A stretch of 34,702 bases of DNA from assembly GCA_032127075.1 (NCBI GenBank), contig JAQAZZ010000077.1, forward strand, positions 1 to 34,702, read 5' to 3'. The translations under genes were made by a program, and so were the position numbers. The stretch is from GCA-2699445 sp032127075 (GTDB lineage Bacteria > Actinomycetota > Actinomycetes > S36-B12 > GCA-2699445). The number at the start of each line of letters is the position of its first letter. Positions within the stretch are counted from its first letter, which is position 1. A model generated the notes under the pieces. It made no database searches, was not told the origin of the DNA, and was given only the letters and a program-made list of their open reading frames with translations. This document shows, in pieces, positions 24,994 through 32,560 of the stretch.

Positions 24994-25001
24994 GAGGAAG
25001 A

Positions 25002-25895
25002 ATGACGGATTCGCTCGAACGGCTGGTTCCCGAAGCCCTGCGTCCCGACTCAGGGGAACGAGGCCTGTTGAACGACGACCTCGAGCAGTTGCGGGACAGG
25101 ATCGCTCGCGCGTGGCAAATCTTCGGCGACGGGCTCGACAGCCTCGACCTGGCGGGTCCCACGCGTGCCGCTGACCGAACGGTCAAGGACCAGGTGATCC
25201 CGCTCGGAGCCTGGCCGGACAGCCGCGGCATACACGACATGGTCGCCGACGCCCACGCAGGACGAACCGAAGCAGAAGCCCACAGCACCGCCAGCGCGCG
25301 CCTCCGCAGCGAGCATGGAAATGCCAGCGACCAGGAGGTGCGGGATTCGATCCGCATCTCTGCGGCCCGGGTGGACAGGTGGTTCAGCAGCGGGGAGGCA
25401 GACCAGCAGGCAACAGCGATCACTCCCAGCGCCCTGGGCCCCATTCCCGTGGCGACCTACGTCCACGCGGCGCTCTTCCAACTGGCCGCCACCTGGCGGG
25501 ACATCAAACAGGCGCCGGAGAATCCGGAACTGGACGAGTTGGGGCTGACCGCCCTCGTGGACAGCACCGGGGCTGTGGTGGGCCGCCTCGGGGCGACGGC
25601 GTCGATCACTGCTGTCACGCCGCAGACGACCGTCGGCACCGGAGCCCATGGCGGCGCCTGGCGCACCCGCGCGCTGCCGGACGATCCGGGCGGCCCGGGT
25701 GTTGTGGCCCCGGCCGGGCTGTTGATCGATGTCGCTGCGGGCCAGGTGGATCTCATGACCCTTGCCCGCCAGCTGCGTGTGCGGCAGCCCAAGCGACTGG
25801 CGGCGGCGGCCATCGTCTTGGACGGAATCCCGGAACTGCCCGCCGCAGCGATGCTGCGCCGCGCGGCGCGTCTGACGGCCTTCATGGCTCGCTGA
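25002..25895 (+). CDS. DinB-like / maleylpyruvate-isomerase-type (mycothiol) protein
   Basis: A 297-residue protein. The first 90 residues have the pattern of the mycothiol-dependent maleylpyruvate isomerase/DinB four-helix fold: a long amphipathic helix, then A-A-D-R-T-V-K-D-Q-V-I-P-L-G-A-W, which mimics the family's T-V-x-D-v-l-x-H-l-a-x-W, then D-M-V-A-D-A-H-A-G-R-T. The usual metal His of the 'H-L' block is replaced here (I-P-L). That casts doubt on catalysis. A C-terminal domain of about 110 residues (G-L-T-A-L-V-D-S-T-G-A-V-V to the end) resembles the small second domain of these proteins. The ribosome site GGGGAGG is strong. The assignment rests on pattern only, so function is uncertain. 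Confidence 0.6.
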   Translation: MTDSLERLVPEALRPDSGERGLLNDDLEQLRDRIARAWQIFGDGLDSLDLAGPTRAADRTVKDQVIPLGAWPDSRGIHDMVADAHAGRTEAEAHSTASARLRSEHGNASDQEVRDSIRISAARVDRWFSSGEADQQATAITPSALGPIPVATYVHAALFQLAATWRDIKQAPENPELDELGLTALVDSTGAVVGRLGATASITAVTPQTTVGTGAHGGAWRTRALPDDPGGPGVVAPAGLLIDVAAGQVDLMTLARQLRVRQPKRLAAAAIVLDGIPELPAAAMLRRAARLTAFMAR

Positions 25896-25906
25896 CGCGT
25901 CGCCGG

Positions 25907-26188
25907 TCACTGGACCCAGTCGTACTCCCCCGGGTGACGGGCCAGGAACCGCTGGATGAACGGACACTCGTTGACCACCGTGATGCCCTCATCCTGCAGC
26001 GCGTCCAGCGTGGCGCGAACGAGCCGAGATCCCACACCCTGGCCTTTGAACTGCTCCGACACCTCGGTGTGGACCAGGATCATGGACTGCGCTGCTCGTA
26101 GATAGTCGATGAATCCTGCCACCTGCCCCTCAGGGTCGCGGACCTCGAAGCGCCCGTCGTCGGTGTTTTCCAGAAGAGTCAGTTCCAT
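25907..26188 (-). CDS. GNAT-fold N-acetyltransferase (YjdJ-like, small)
   Basis: A 93-residue single-domain GNAT protein of the small 'GCN5-related, YjdJ' type. After M-E-L-T-L-L-E-N it reads G-Q-V-A-G-F-I-D-Y and I-L-V-H-T-E-V. The acetyl-CoA-binding loop follows, Q-F-K-G-Q-G-V-G-S-R-L-V, matching Q/R-x-x-G-x-G/A. The end C-P-F-I-Q-R-F-L-A-R-H-P-G-E is typical of this family. The substrate is unknown. ATG 26188 gives the family's usual length; ATG 26206 is an in-frame alternative. It ends 11 bp from the convergent DinB-like gene and lies downstream of the YihY gene on the same strand. Confidence 0.88.
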   Translation of the reverse strand: MELTLLENTDDGRFEVRDPEGQVAGFIDYLRAAQSMILVHTEVSEQFKGQGVGSRLVRATLDALQDEGITVVNECPFIQRFLARHPGEYDWVQ

Positions 26189-26256
26189 GGCAGACGATGG
26201 TGGCATCCCCACCGCAGCCGCGCATGTCCGCTGGTCATCGGCGTGTTGGCCGGCCT

Positions 26257-27210
26257 TCAGTCGCTCGGTGCACTCCCCCGGACGTCCAACGGCACATCCT
26301 TGTCGGCGACTCCGGCGGTCACCGCCGCGCAGCCGTACAAGGTCATCGAGAACAGGTACAGCACGAAGAGGATGCCGATGGGCGCCGCCAGGGCCCCGTA
26401 CTGGGGTTTGTCGATCGTGAAGGAGATCAGCACCGACAGCAGGCTCTGCACCACACTGGCCACAACGCCGCCCAAGCCGGCGCCGACCAGCCGGGACCGC
26501 CGGTTCGGCCGGATTCCGCCGAAGTTGCCCAAGACGAGGTAGATGATGAGGGCGTTCAGCGCCAGGGTCAGCACAACAACACCGATATCGAGCAGGACGT
26601 TGGGGCGCCAATCGATGCCCAAGGATTCCAGGACCTGCGTGGACACATTCGATGTGAACGTTGCCGTCGTGAATGACAGCAGGATCAGCAGTCCCAAGGC
26701 GAACAGCCAGCCAAGCGCCCGCAGCCGGGCCACCACGAAGTTGCGGGAATCCGGCGGTGCCCCATAGATCCGGTGGACCGCCTTCATGCTCGCGACAACG
26801 GAGCCGGTACCACCGTAGAGCAGACCGATCGCACCGACGATGGACGTGGTCTGACCGACCTGTCGCAACTGTTCGGGATCGATGCCGTCGTCGCCGACCA
26901 GCCCGGGAAAGGCCTCCGTGAGCGCCTCGGTGACGTACTCCGCCACAGCATCGGCTCCGATCGCGGTAACCAACCCGTAGACGAAGGCGAGAATGGAGAA
27001 CATGGCCAGGAACAGGTAGTAGGCGGTGCCGGCCGCCAGCAATGACGCCACGGACTGGGAGAACCGGGTGAACGCCCGGTAGCCGACGCCGACGCCGACG
27101 CCGACGGCACCCTCTTTCGCGTCCATTTCCTTGACTCTGTCGGGAGCCTCCTTCGGCGCCGGGTCGATTGTCTCGCCGGGGATCGGTGGTGGATTCGCGG
27201 TTGCGATCAT
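26257..27210 (-). CDS. YihY/BrkB family inner-membrane protein
   Basis: A 317-residue membrane protein of the YihY/virulence-factor-BrkB family. It shows about six hydrophobic segments. The family marks A-G-T-A-Y-Y-L-F-L-A-M-F near the first span and Y-G-G-T-G-S-V-V-A-S-M-K-A-V-H-R-I-Y-G mid-protein are present. N-R-R-S-R-L-V-G-A and the C-terminal G-I-L-F-V-L-Y-L-F-S-M-T-L-Y-G-C-A follow. The function of the family is unclear (it is not RNase BN). The N-terminus has a curious V-G repeat before the first span. ATG 27210 has GGGAG six bases upstream. Confidence 0.88.
   Translation of the reverse strand: MIATANPPPIPGETIDPAPKEAPDRVKEMDAKEGAVGVGVGVGYRAFTRFSQSVASLLAAGTAYYLFLAMFSILAFVYGLVTAIGADAVAEYVTEALTEAFPGLVGDDGIDPEQLRQVGQTTSIVGAIGLLYGGTGSVVASMKAVHRIYGAPPDSRNFVVARLRALGWLFALGLLILLSFTTATFTSNVSTQVLESLGIDWRPNVLLDIGVVVLTLALNALIIYLVLGNFGGIRPNRRSRLVGAGLGGVVASVVQSLLSVLISFTIDKPQYGALAAPIGILFVLYLFSMTLYGCAAVTAGVADKDVPLDVRGSAPSD
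27081..27106 (+). repeat. CCGACG microsatellite in YihY gene
   Basis: The hexamer CCGACG repeats about four times in a row. On the minus strand it encodes V-G-V-G-V-G-V-G just ahead of the first membrane span of the YihY-like protein. Copy number could vary by slippage without breaking the frame. Confidence 0.6.
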
Positions 27211-27388
27211 GGCTGGCTCCCGAATCGATGGTCTGGGGGCAGTCTGCCGTCAGTGCGACCGGATCGGGTGAAAGACGCCCAATACTGTCGAGCTCCTTCA
27301 CGCGTCCGGCTGACTAAGCCTGGGTGACGCGCCGGGCCCGGCTACCTGTCACGTGGATTCGGTCAGCGCCATCGGGGACCATGGTGGC

Positions 27389-27853
27389 GTGGACTCAGCC
27401 TGGGGAAGCCGGCTGGCACTGATGGCTGCAGCCACGACGGCCGTGGCGGTCGTCGGCGCCTGCTCGCAGGGGTCTGGGCCGGGAGCGGATACGACCCCCT
27501 CCACCGCCGAGGAGACCCAGACCGCAGACGAACCCGGCACGCAGCCGTTCCCGGCGATCGTCGATGCCGCAGTGGTCCCGAAGTCGGACACCACCTTCGA
27601 CATCGAGGTCACCGTCTCTTCCCCCTACGACACGCCTGAACGGTATGCCGACGGGTGGCGCGTGCTGACACCCGAGGGAGACGAACTCGGATCCCATACG
27701 CTGCTGCACGACCACGCCACCGAGCAGCCGTTCACGCGGGTTCAGCCAGGGCTGGAGATCCCGGCGGACATCAGCACGGTTGTGATCGAGGGGCGCGACC
27801 TCGTCAACGGGTACGGCGGGCGCACCGTCGAGGCAGTTGTCCCCGGGCGATGA
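27389..27853 (+). CDS. Hypothetical lipoprotein
   Basis: A 154-residue exported lipoprotein. A short signal sequence (S-R-L-A-L-M-A-A-A-T-T-A-V-A-V-V) is followed by the lipobox V-G-A-C, then a Ser/Gly/Thr/Glu-rich linker. A compact domain of about 100 residues follows, with alternating hydrophobic residues consistent with a beta-sandwich (D-I-E-V-T-V-S-S-P-Y and T-V-V-I-E-G-R-D). It resembles actinobacterial proteins that present a C-terminal Ig-like fold, but I do not recognise the family. GTG 27389 places the signal sequence correctly; GTG 27353 would add twelve residues. A hairpin begins in its stop codon (27851-27882). Confidence 0.75.
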   Translation: MDSAWGSRLALMAAATTAVAVVGACSQGSGPGADTTPSTAEETQTADEPGTQPFPAIVDAAVVPKSDTTFDIEVTVSSPYDTPERYADGWRVLTPEGDELGSHTLLHDHATEQPFTRVQPGLEIPADISTVVIEGRDLVNGYGGRTVEAVVPGR

Positions 27854-27882
27854 CACCTGGGCGGGTCCGGAGGCGCCTGTCA
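27851..27882 (+). terminator. Possible hairpin at lipoprotein stop
   Basis: TGACA (from 27851) pairs with TGTCA (to 27882), and an inner GGCG pairs with CGCC. The stem is interrupted and lacks a T-run. It could work as a terminator for either strand, since the DHFR-like gene converges here. Confidence 0.25.
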
Positions 27883-28000
27883 AGCACGGGTCGCCCTGCG
27901 CTGGTCTCCGAGGCGGTCCGGCACTCCGAGCAGGGCCACGCCACAGGGACGGTCGTCATCACCGTGTGAGGGACTGGCCGTGGATCAAGCCGATTGGCGT

Positions 28001-28816
28001 TCAGGTGCGGACCACGGAGTACCGCAACCGCAGCGCGCCGTGGGGGAGCGGCTGGGCGCTGAGCAGCGCCAGGGGCACGGGCCACTCGTCGGCCTCCAGC
28101 GGTGGGGCGTCGAACAGTGCTGGGGTGCCTCGCCCGCCGATCGCCACCGGCAGGACGTCGATGTCGATCTCGTCGACGAGGCCTGCCCGGAGCATCGCAC
28201 CGCCGAGCCTGCCCCCGCCCGTGCACACCACTGTTCGTACCCCGAGCTCGGTCCCGAGCAGGGCCATGGCAGCGGGAAGGTCCACCCGGTGCCGGCCCAC
28301 GACCAGGTGGGGAATCCCGCAGTCCTGCAGCTTGGCCAGGTGCTCGTCGGGAGCAGCCTCGCTGGTCAGCACGAGGGCATGCCAGCCGGCCCATGCCGGG
28401 TCTGGCCACTCGGTGAACTGCAAGTCCACGCGCCCCCGGCCGTCGACGACGGCGAACCATCGGCGCCCGGGTGCCTCGAGGACCTCATGGGGGAGGAAGT
28501 GTGCAGCGGTTCCGGCGTGGCCGGCGGCATCCCGGCCCCCGTGTGGGCCGCCGACCGCCACGCGGTCGTCGGAATCCAGCCGGTCGTCGAGGTCCTGTCC
28601 CACCCCGGCCTCGGGCTCAGGCACGAAGGAGCCACTCCCCTCGAGGAGCACCTCGGGATCGTGCTCGGAGCGCACCCACTCGTAGGGATCGCCCATCCCG
28701 GCGGTCGGCCAGCGCTGGTCCCCGCGCATCAGGCTCACGCCGGGGGCCACTGTGAGACGCCCATCCACCGAGGCCAGGTTGAAGGTGACGCAGCGGGGTC
28801 GGTCCATCTGGGCCAT
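28001..28816 (-). CDS. RibD C-terminal/dihydrofolate-reductase-like protein
   Basis: About 271 residues of the RibD-C/DHFR-like fold, NADPH-dependent reductases. The N-terminus C-V-T-F-N-L-A-S-V-D-G-R-L-T is the family start strand. Near the end comes V-V-C-T-G-G-G-R-L-G-G-A-M-L-R-A-G-L-V-D-E-I, the cofactor-binding G-G-G-x-L block, followed by D-V-L-P-V-A-I-G-G-R-G-T-P. No deaminase domain precedes it. It is probably not the true riboflavin RibD, as no other rib genes are near; the exact substrate is open. The start is uncertain: ATG 28816 is given, with GTG 28822 and ATG 28807 as alternatives, and no clear Shine-Dalgarno. Confidence 0.82.
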   Translation of the reverse strand: MAQMDRPRCVTFNLASVDGRLTVAPGVSLMRGDQRWPTAGMGDPYEWVRSEHDPEVLLEGSGSFVPEPEAGVGQDLDDRLDSDDRVAVGGPHGGRDAAGHAGTAAHFLPHEVLEAPGRRWFAVVDGRGRVDLQFTEWPDPAWAGWHALVLTSEAAPDEHLAKLQDCGIPHLVVGRHRVDLPAAMALLGTELGVRTVVCTGGGRLGGAMLRAGLVDEIDIDVLPVAIGGRGTPALFDAPPLEADEWPVPLALLSAQPLPHGALRLRYSVVRT

Positions 28817-28895
28817 GATCACCGACCGGCCGCGCTGGCGCCTGCTGGGGCCGGGCGTGGCTGTGTATGTCCGAGCCCTGCGGCCTTCCGCCTGA

Positions 28896-31535
28896 TCACT
28901 TGCCTGGCACCGCCACGGTCAGCGTGAGCTCGTTGAACCCGTCGCGGTAGACGTATGCCACATCATCCATCATGTTGCGAACAAGGTGGACTCCCAGCCC
29001 ACCAACCTCGCGCTCCTCCAGACTGAGCGTGGTGTCCGGAACAGGCGCGTCCAGCGGGTTGCACGGATGCCCGTCGTCAGCGACCGTCACGGTCAGCAGC
29101 CCTGGCGCCAACGACATCGCGACGGTCACGTTCTCCGGCTCTCCGTGAGTCAGGATGTTCGTGATGACCTCATCGAGAACCGTCTGCACCCGCGCCAACG
29201 TGTCGACCGGAATGTTGCTTTCCTTGGCGAACGCCTCGACCTCCGCGTTCAGGTCCGTCACCGCTTGGATGAGGTCGCGTGAGGCCACCGGGACGATGAG
29301 CACCCGATCCTCGCGCTTGCGGAGGAAGTCGAGCACTAGCACGGTCACGTCATCAGACCTGTTGCCCTGCTCCCATGCCAGCACCGAGTCCACGATGGCC
29401 TCGGTCGCATCGGACGCAGCCACCGGCAGTTCCAGGGCCTCAAGCCGGTCCTCGCCGTACAGGTCCCCATCCGGGTCCATCGCCTCCGTGACGCCGTCCG
29501 AGTACACGGTCATCCGATCTCCCGCCCCCAACGTGAGCGCCCCGGTCGTGTACGTGATACCCGGGACCGGCCCGATGAACGGTCCGTGCGCCTCTTGGAT
29601 GTACTCCTTCGTGCCGTCGGCACGGTGGATCAGCGGCGGGTTGTGTCCTGCGTTGACGAACACGACACGTCCGGTGCGCAAGTCGAGGATGCCGATCCAG
29701 ACCGTGGCGAACATGAACTCGGCGTTGCCCACCTGAATCTCGGCGTTGATTCGCGTCAGCAGCTCATCGAGCGGCTCGCCGGACATCGCACCCGAGCGGA
29801 TCAGGGTCTTGGATGCAGCCATGAACAGCGCAGCAGGGACTCCCTTGCCCGAGACATCACCGACAAGGAAGAACCAGTGATACTCATCGATCTCGCCGAA
29901 GTCGTAGAAGTCACCACCGACCTCCTTGGCGGGAACCAGCTTCGCGTGCAGCTTGAACTCGAAGATGTCCGGCGGTGTGGGGAACGTCAGCGGGAGCAGC
30001 GAGCGCTGGATGTCAGCCGCGACGTTCAATTCTCCTTCGACGGCGACACGCGCGCCGACGTTCTGCTCCAGCGACGACACGAGGGTCGAGAACGCACGGG
30101 CGAGGTCTCCGATCTCGTCATTGCGCACACCGATGCGGTCGAGGACCGCCGTGTCGTAGTGGTCTCCTGCTGCGAAGGAGAGATCTCCGACGATGACCGT
30201 CTCGCCCTCCACCGCACGGATCGGGCGCACGATCCGCCCCGCCATGAACACGATGGCGATGAGCATCGCCACACCCGTCGCCCCGAGGACGAAGAGCGAC
30301 AGGCGCCGCATGTCGTTGGATGCCTGGAACGCCTCAGCAGCGTCGATCTCCGACATCACAACCCAGGACAGCCCGGGGATATCAAGGGGCCCGTAGTCGG
30401 ACAGCACGTCGATGCCCCGGTAGTCGGGGGACACCGCTGCGCCTGTCTCGCCCGCGAGGGCGGCCTGCGTGCTCTTGGTGTCCACCTCCAGCAGCCCGAT
30501 GGTGGAGTTGAATGCCTCGATCAGCTTGACGTTGCCAGGGTCCACGCCCGCGTCAGTTATGGCGTCGATGAAGCCAGGCTTGTCCTCGATGAGGAAGCGG
30601 GAGTCGTTCCGCATCGTCAAGTCGTCAGCAACGAGGTAGGTCTCGCCGGATTCGCCGAGCCCGATCTCTGCCCACTCCTGGTTGGATGTCATCACGTTGT
30701 TGATGCGATCCACCGGAAGTTGCATCGCAACGGTCCCGATGCGGTTCCCGCCATCGTCGTACACACCTTCTGCTGTGAACGCTGCGGGCGCGTTGTAGGA
30801 CGGCAGGTACGGCTCGAAGTCGGTGACGGAGACGCCGTCAGACTCCACGGACTCGTTCCACGCATCGGCCAGTCCGGAGGACTTCAGCGGACCCTTGTCG
30901 AGGTTCGTGCCGACATCGACCTCCTTGAACACCGAGTAGACGATGGTGCCGTCGTTGTCGATGAGGAAGATGTCATAGGCACCGAAGCCCTGCTGCGCAG
31001 CCCAGAAGAACGGATGGATCTCTGCGTGGACGCGCGAGTAGTCACTCCCGTCCCCGGCGTCAGAGAGGTTGTCCTTCGCTCCGACCGGTTCCGGGTTGTT
31101 GGCGATGTAGAGGTCTTGGAGCTTCTTCCCGGAGTCCGTCTTCGGCTGGTAGCTGTTCTCCGACCCAGCCCCGTCCGGCGAACCCTGCACGCGTGGGGCG
31201 AACTCGGTCTCGTAGTAGTCATCGAGTGCGGCTCGGTCGATTGGTGCTCCGAGGTCGTTGAACGCAGACGACAACTCGCCCAGTGACTGGGTCGCGGCCC
31301 TCGACGTGGCGACAACCTCAAGATTGCCGATGAAGCCGTTGATCTCGCTCTCGATGCTGGCAGCCTTCGTGACTCGCACAGAACGCAACTGGTCGAATGC
31401 CTGCTCCTCCAACCGCCGCTCTGCGGAGTTGAGCAGTACCAGTGTGACAAGCGTGACGACTGCGAGAACGACCACGCCGGCAGTGACCAGCTGCGCCCGA
31501 AGGCCGAACTGGGCCCTACCTGACGGTGATGACAT
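28896..31535 (-). CDS. Membrane sensor with Cache, HAMP, SpoIIE phosphatase and HATPase domains
   Basis: An 879-residue regulator. Transmembrane segment 1 (about 12-35) precedes a large extracytoplasmic double-Cache-type domain (about 36-400; Y-D-I-F-L-I-D-N-D-G-T-I-V-Y-S). Transmembrane segment 2 (about 410-432) and a HAMP linker follow. The PP2C/SpoIIE phosphatase (about 500-740) has D-I-Q-R-S-L-L-P, G-G-D-F-Y-D-F, G-D-V-S-G-K-G-V-P-A-A-L-F-M and S-D-D-V-T-V-L-V-L with its metal-binding Asp residues. A C-terminal RsbW-like HATPase has L-D-E-V-I-T-N-I-L-T-H-G, D-D-G-H-P-C-N-P and G-G-L-G-V-H-L-V. It therefore combines RsbU-like and RsbW-like parts of a partner-switching pathway. ATG 31535 has GGGAGG eight bases upstream. 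No STAS antagonist or sigma factor is adjacent. Confidence 0.93.
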   Translation of the reverse strand: MSSPSGRAQFGLRAQLVTAGVVVLAVVTLVTLVLLNSAERRLEEQAFDQLRSVRVTKAASIESEINGFIGNLEVVATSRAATQSLGELSSAFNDLGAPIDRAALDDYYETEFAPRVQGSPDGAGSENSYQPKTDSGKKLQDLYIANNPEPVGAKDNLSDAGDGSDYSRVHAEIHPFFWAAQQGFGAYDIFLIDNDGTIVYSVFKEVDVGTNLDKGPLKSSGLADAWNESVESDGVSVTDFEPYLPSYNAPAAFTAEGVYDDGGNRIGTVAMQLPVDRINNVMTSNQEWAEIGLGESGETYLVADDLTMRNDSRFLIEDKPGFIDAITDAGVDPGNVKLIEAFNSTIGLLEVDTKSTQAALAGETGAAVSPDYRGIDVLSDYGPLDIPGLSWVVMSEIDAAEAFQASNDMRRLSLFVLGATGVAMLIAIVFMAGRIVRPIRAVEGETVIVGDLSFAAGDHYDTAVLDRIGVRNDEIGDLARAFSTLVSSLEQNVGARVAVEGELNVAADIQRSLLPLTFPTPPDIFEFKLHAKLVPAKEVGGDFYDFGEIDEYHWFFLVGDVSGKGVPAALFMAASKTLIRSGAMSGEPLDELLTRINAEIQVGNAEFMFATVWIGILDLRTGRVVFVNAGHNPPLIHRADGTKEYIQEAHGPFIGPVPGITYTTGALTLGAGDRMTVYSDGVTEAMDPDGDLYGEDRLEALELPVAASDATEAIVDSVLAWEQGNRSDDVTVLVLDFLRKREDRVLIVPVASRDLIQAVTDLNAEVEAFAKESNIPVDTLARVQTVLDEVITNILTHGEPENVTVAMSLAPGLLTVTVADDGHPCNPLDAPVPDTTLSLEEREVGGLGVHLVRNMMDDVAYVYRDGFNELTLTVAVPGK

Positions 31536-31893
31536 GGTCGAAGCCTCCCGGCAACTCCGCGAGCGGCGCAGCCCCCACTGCTGTTTGACGTCGAACCGAC
31601 TGAACGAGCCTACCGAATCCTCCGGATGGAAGGGCGCCCCGTCGTAGATCGGTGCTGGTTCCGAGGCCATCGGTTCATCACGATCCGAGCTGCTGCTGTC
31701 GCAGTACCGCGCAGCGAACACGGCGTGGCTGAACACTGCGACGCACGTACTCGCAGACCAGCTCGGATGCAGACCCGCCGAGCGCGACGCCCAGCTCGTC
31801 GTCGCCGTGGTCGATGCGATCGGCGACCTGGCCAGTGCCGACCCCACGAGCTGGCCGCTGGAACGTCAGCGGCAACTCATCCACCACGAGCGG
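31536..31893. other. Intergenic stretch without an intact gene
   Basis: It contains the leader and possible promoter of the sensor-phosphatase (minus strand). On the plus strand, a frame opening after the TAG at 31645 reads S-E-L-L-S-Q-Y-R-A-A-N-T-A-W-L-N, then D-Q-L-G-C-R-P-A-E-R-D-A-Q-L-V-V-A-V-V-D-A-I. This looks like a soluble helical protein but has no start codon before GTG 31807 and no stop of its own before the toxin remnant. It may be decayed coding sequence, possibly the missing antitoxin; I do not recognise it. Confidence 0.3.
31607..31612 (-). promoter_or_regulatory. Possible -10 box of the sensor-phosphatase gene
   Basis: TAGGCT on the minus strand, about 72 bp upstream of ATG 31535. 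A convincing -35 is not visible. Confidence 0.3.
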
Positions 31894-32144
31894 GTGGTTG
31901 GGAGCTTCGGCCGGCAGCAGCGCGCTCACTGCGCAAGCTCGATCCTCGGGACCGTCGTCGAGTCCAAGGCGCCATCGCCCTGCTCGCCCACGATCCGCGA
32001 CCACCAAGTGCGCGTGCACTTCAGGGCCGGCCAGGCCTTCGAGTCCGGGTCGGCGACTACCGCATCATCTACACCGTCGAGGACGACGTGCTCCTGGTGG
32101 TCGTCGTGCGACCTGGACACCGACGTGATGTCTACGACCAGTAG
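31894..32144 (+). pseudogene. RelE/ParE-type toxin remnant
   Basis: The frame from W at 31899 to the stop at 32144 matches a small RelE-type mRNA-interferase closely: W-E-L-R-P-A-A-A-R-S-L-R-K-L-D-P, A-R-A-L-Q-G-R-P-G-L-R-V-R-V-G-D-Y-R-I-I-Y-T-V and R-P-G-H-R-R-D-V-Y. The RelE core residues (Lys, Arg, and the R-V-G-D-Y-R-I-I-Y strand) are all there. No ATG, GTG or TTG in this frame lies just before it. A GTG at 31894 is in another frame and would be the natural start if one base were restored between. No Phd/RelB antitoxin is recognisable upstream. It is therefore read as a frame-broken or start-less remnant. The alternative is a long fusion frame from ATG 31626, which is unlikely. Confidence 0.5.
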
Positions 32145-32309
32145 CGACCCACCTGCCTCAACGGCGTTCACGGGACCATCCTCGTCTGCATGGCCTCGGC
32201 GCCGCCGACTTGTCCGGGGCCTCTGTGATCGAGCCGAGTCTTCGCCGCCCATCGCGCACCCTGGGGCAAGCATCAAAGCACCCAGAGGACCCACCTGCAT
32301 GCTGCTCGG
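32145..32309. other. Intergenic, no feature found
   Basis: A stretch between the toxin remnant and the NTF2-like remnant. I see no open frame with coding character, hairpin-T terminator or RNA gene. Confidence 0.4.
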
Positions 32310-32483
32310 CTAGCCGCGCAGTTCCCTCACACGGGCGAGCATGTCGGTGCGGGCGTTGACGGCGGCCTGCAGAGCGCGGTCGGTCCGGATGCCCTCCGAA
32401 GGCAGGAAACCGATCTGCCGGGCGAACGCGAGCCCGTCACAGCAGACGGTGTTGTGCTTGGGCAAACCGTCTTCGAAGCGCAT
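32310..32483 (-). pseudogene. C-terminal fragment of an NTF2/SnoaL-like protein
   Basis: A 57-codon frame on the minus strand reads M-R-F-E-D-G-L-P-K-H-N-T-V, then C-C-D-G-L-A-F-A-R-Q-I-G-F-L-P, and ends V-N-A-R-T-D-M-L-A-R-V-R-E-L-R-G. This is the C-terminal third of the SnoaL/nuclear-transport-factor-2-like fold, which normally has 120-150 residues; D-G-x-A-F-A-x-Q-I-G-L-L-P is its familiar end pattern. An in-frame TAG precedes the ATG (32499-32501) and the N-terminal part is not found upstream. It is a degenerate gene, not likely functional. It lies 77 bp downstream of the stop of the frameshifted permease, on the same strand. Confidence 0.55.
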
Positions 32484-32560
32484 GACGTCGCACCCACGCT
32501 ATCTGCCATCGCGGAGACGGACCATGCCATGGCCCGCAGACACTGTGTGCCCCCGTCGGG

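Noticed and set aside
27851..27969. Short plus-strand frame starting M-T-P-G-R-V after the lipoprotein
   Set aside because: 39 codons, no ribosome site, overlaps the lipoprotein stop, no coding character.
29586..31286. 566-residue plus-strand frame opposite the sensor-phosphatase
   Set aside because: Same effect: antisense to a clear gene, no domain, His/Arg/Val-rich.
31626..32144. Full 172-residue frame from ATG as an intact fusion toxin
   Set aside because: The first 90 residues are Arg/Ala-rich shadow-like sequence with no homology; only the end matches RelE, so a remnant is the better call.
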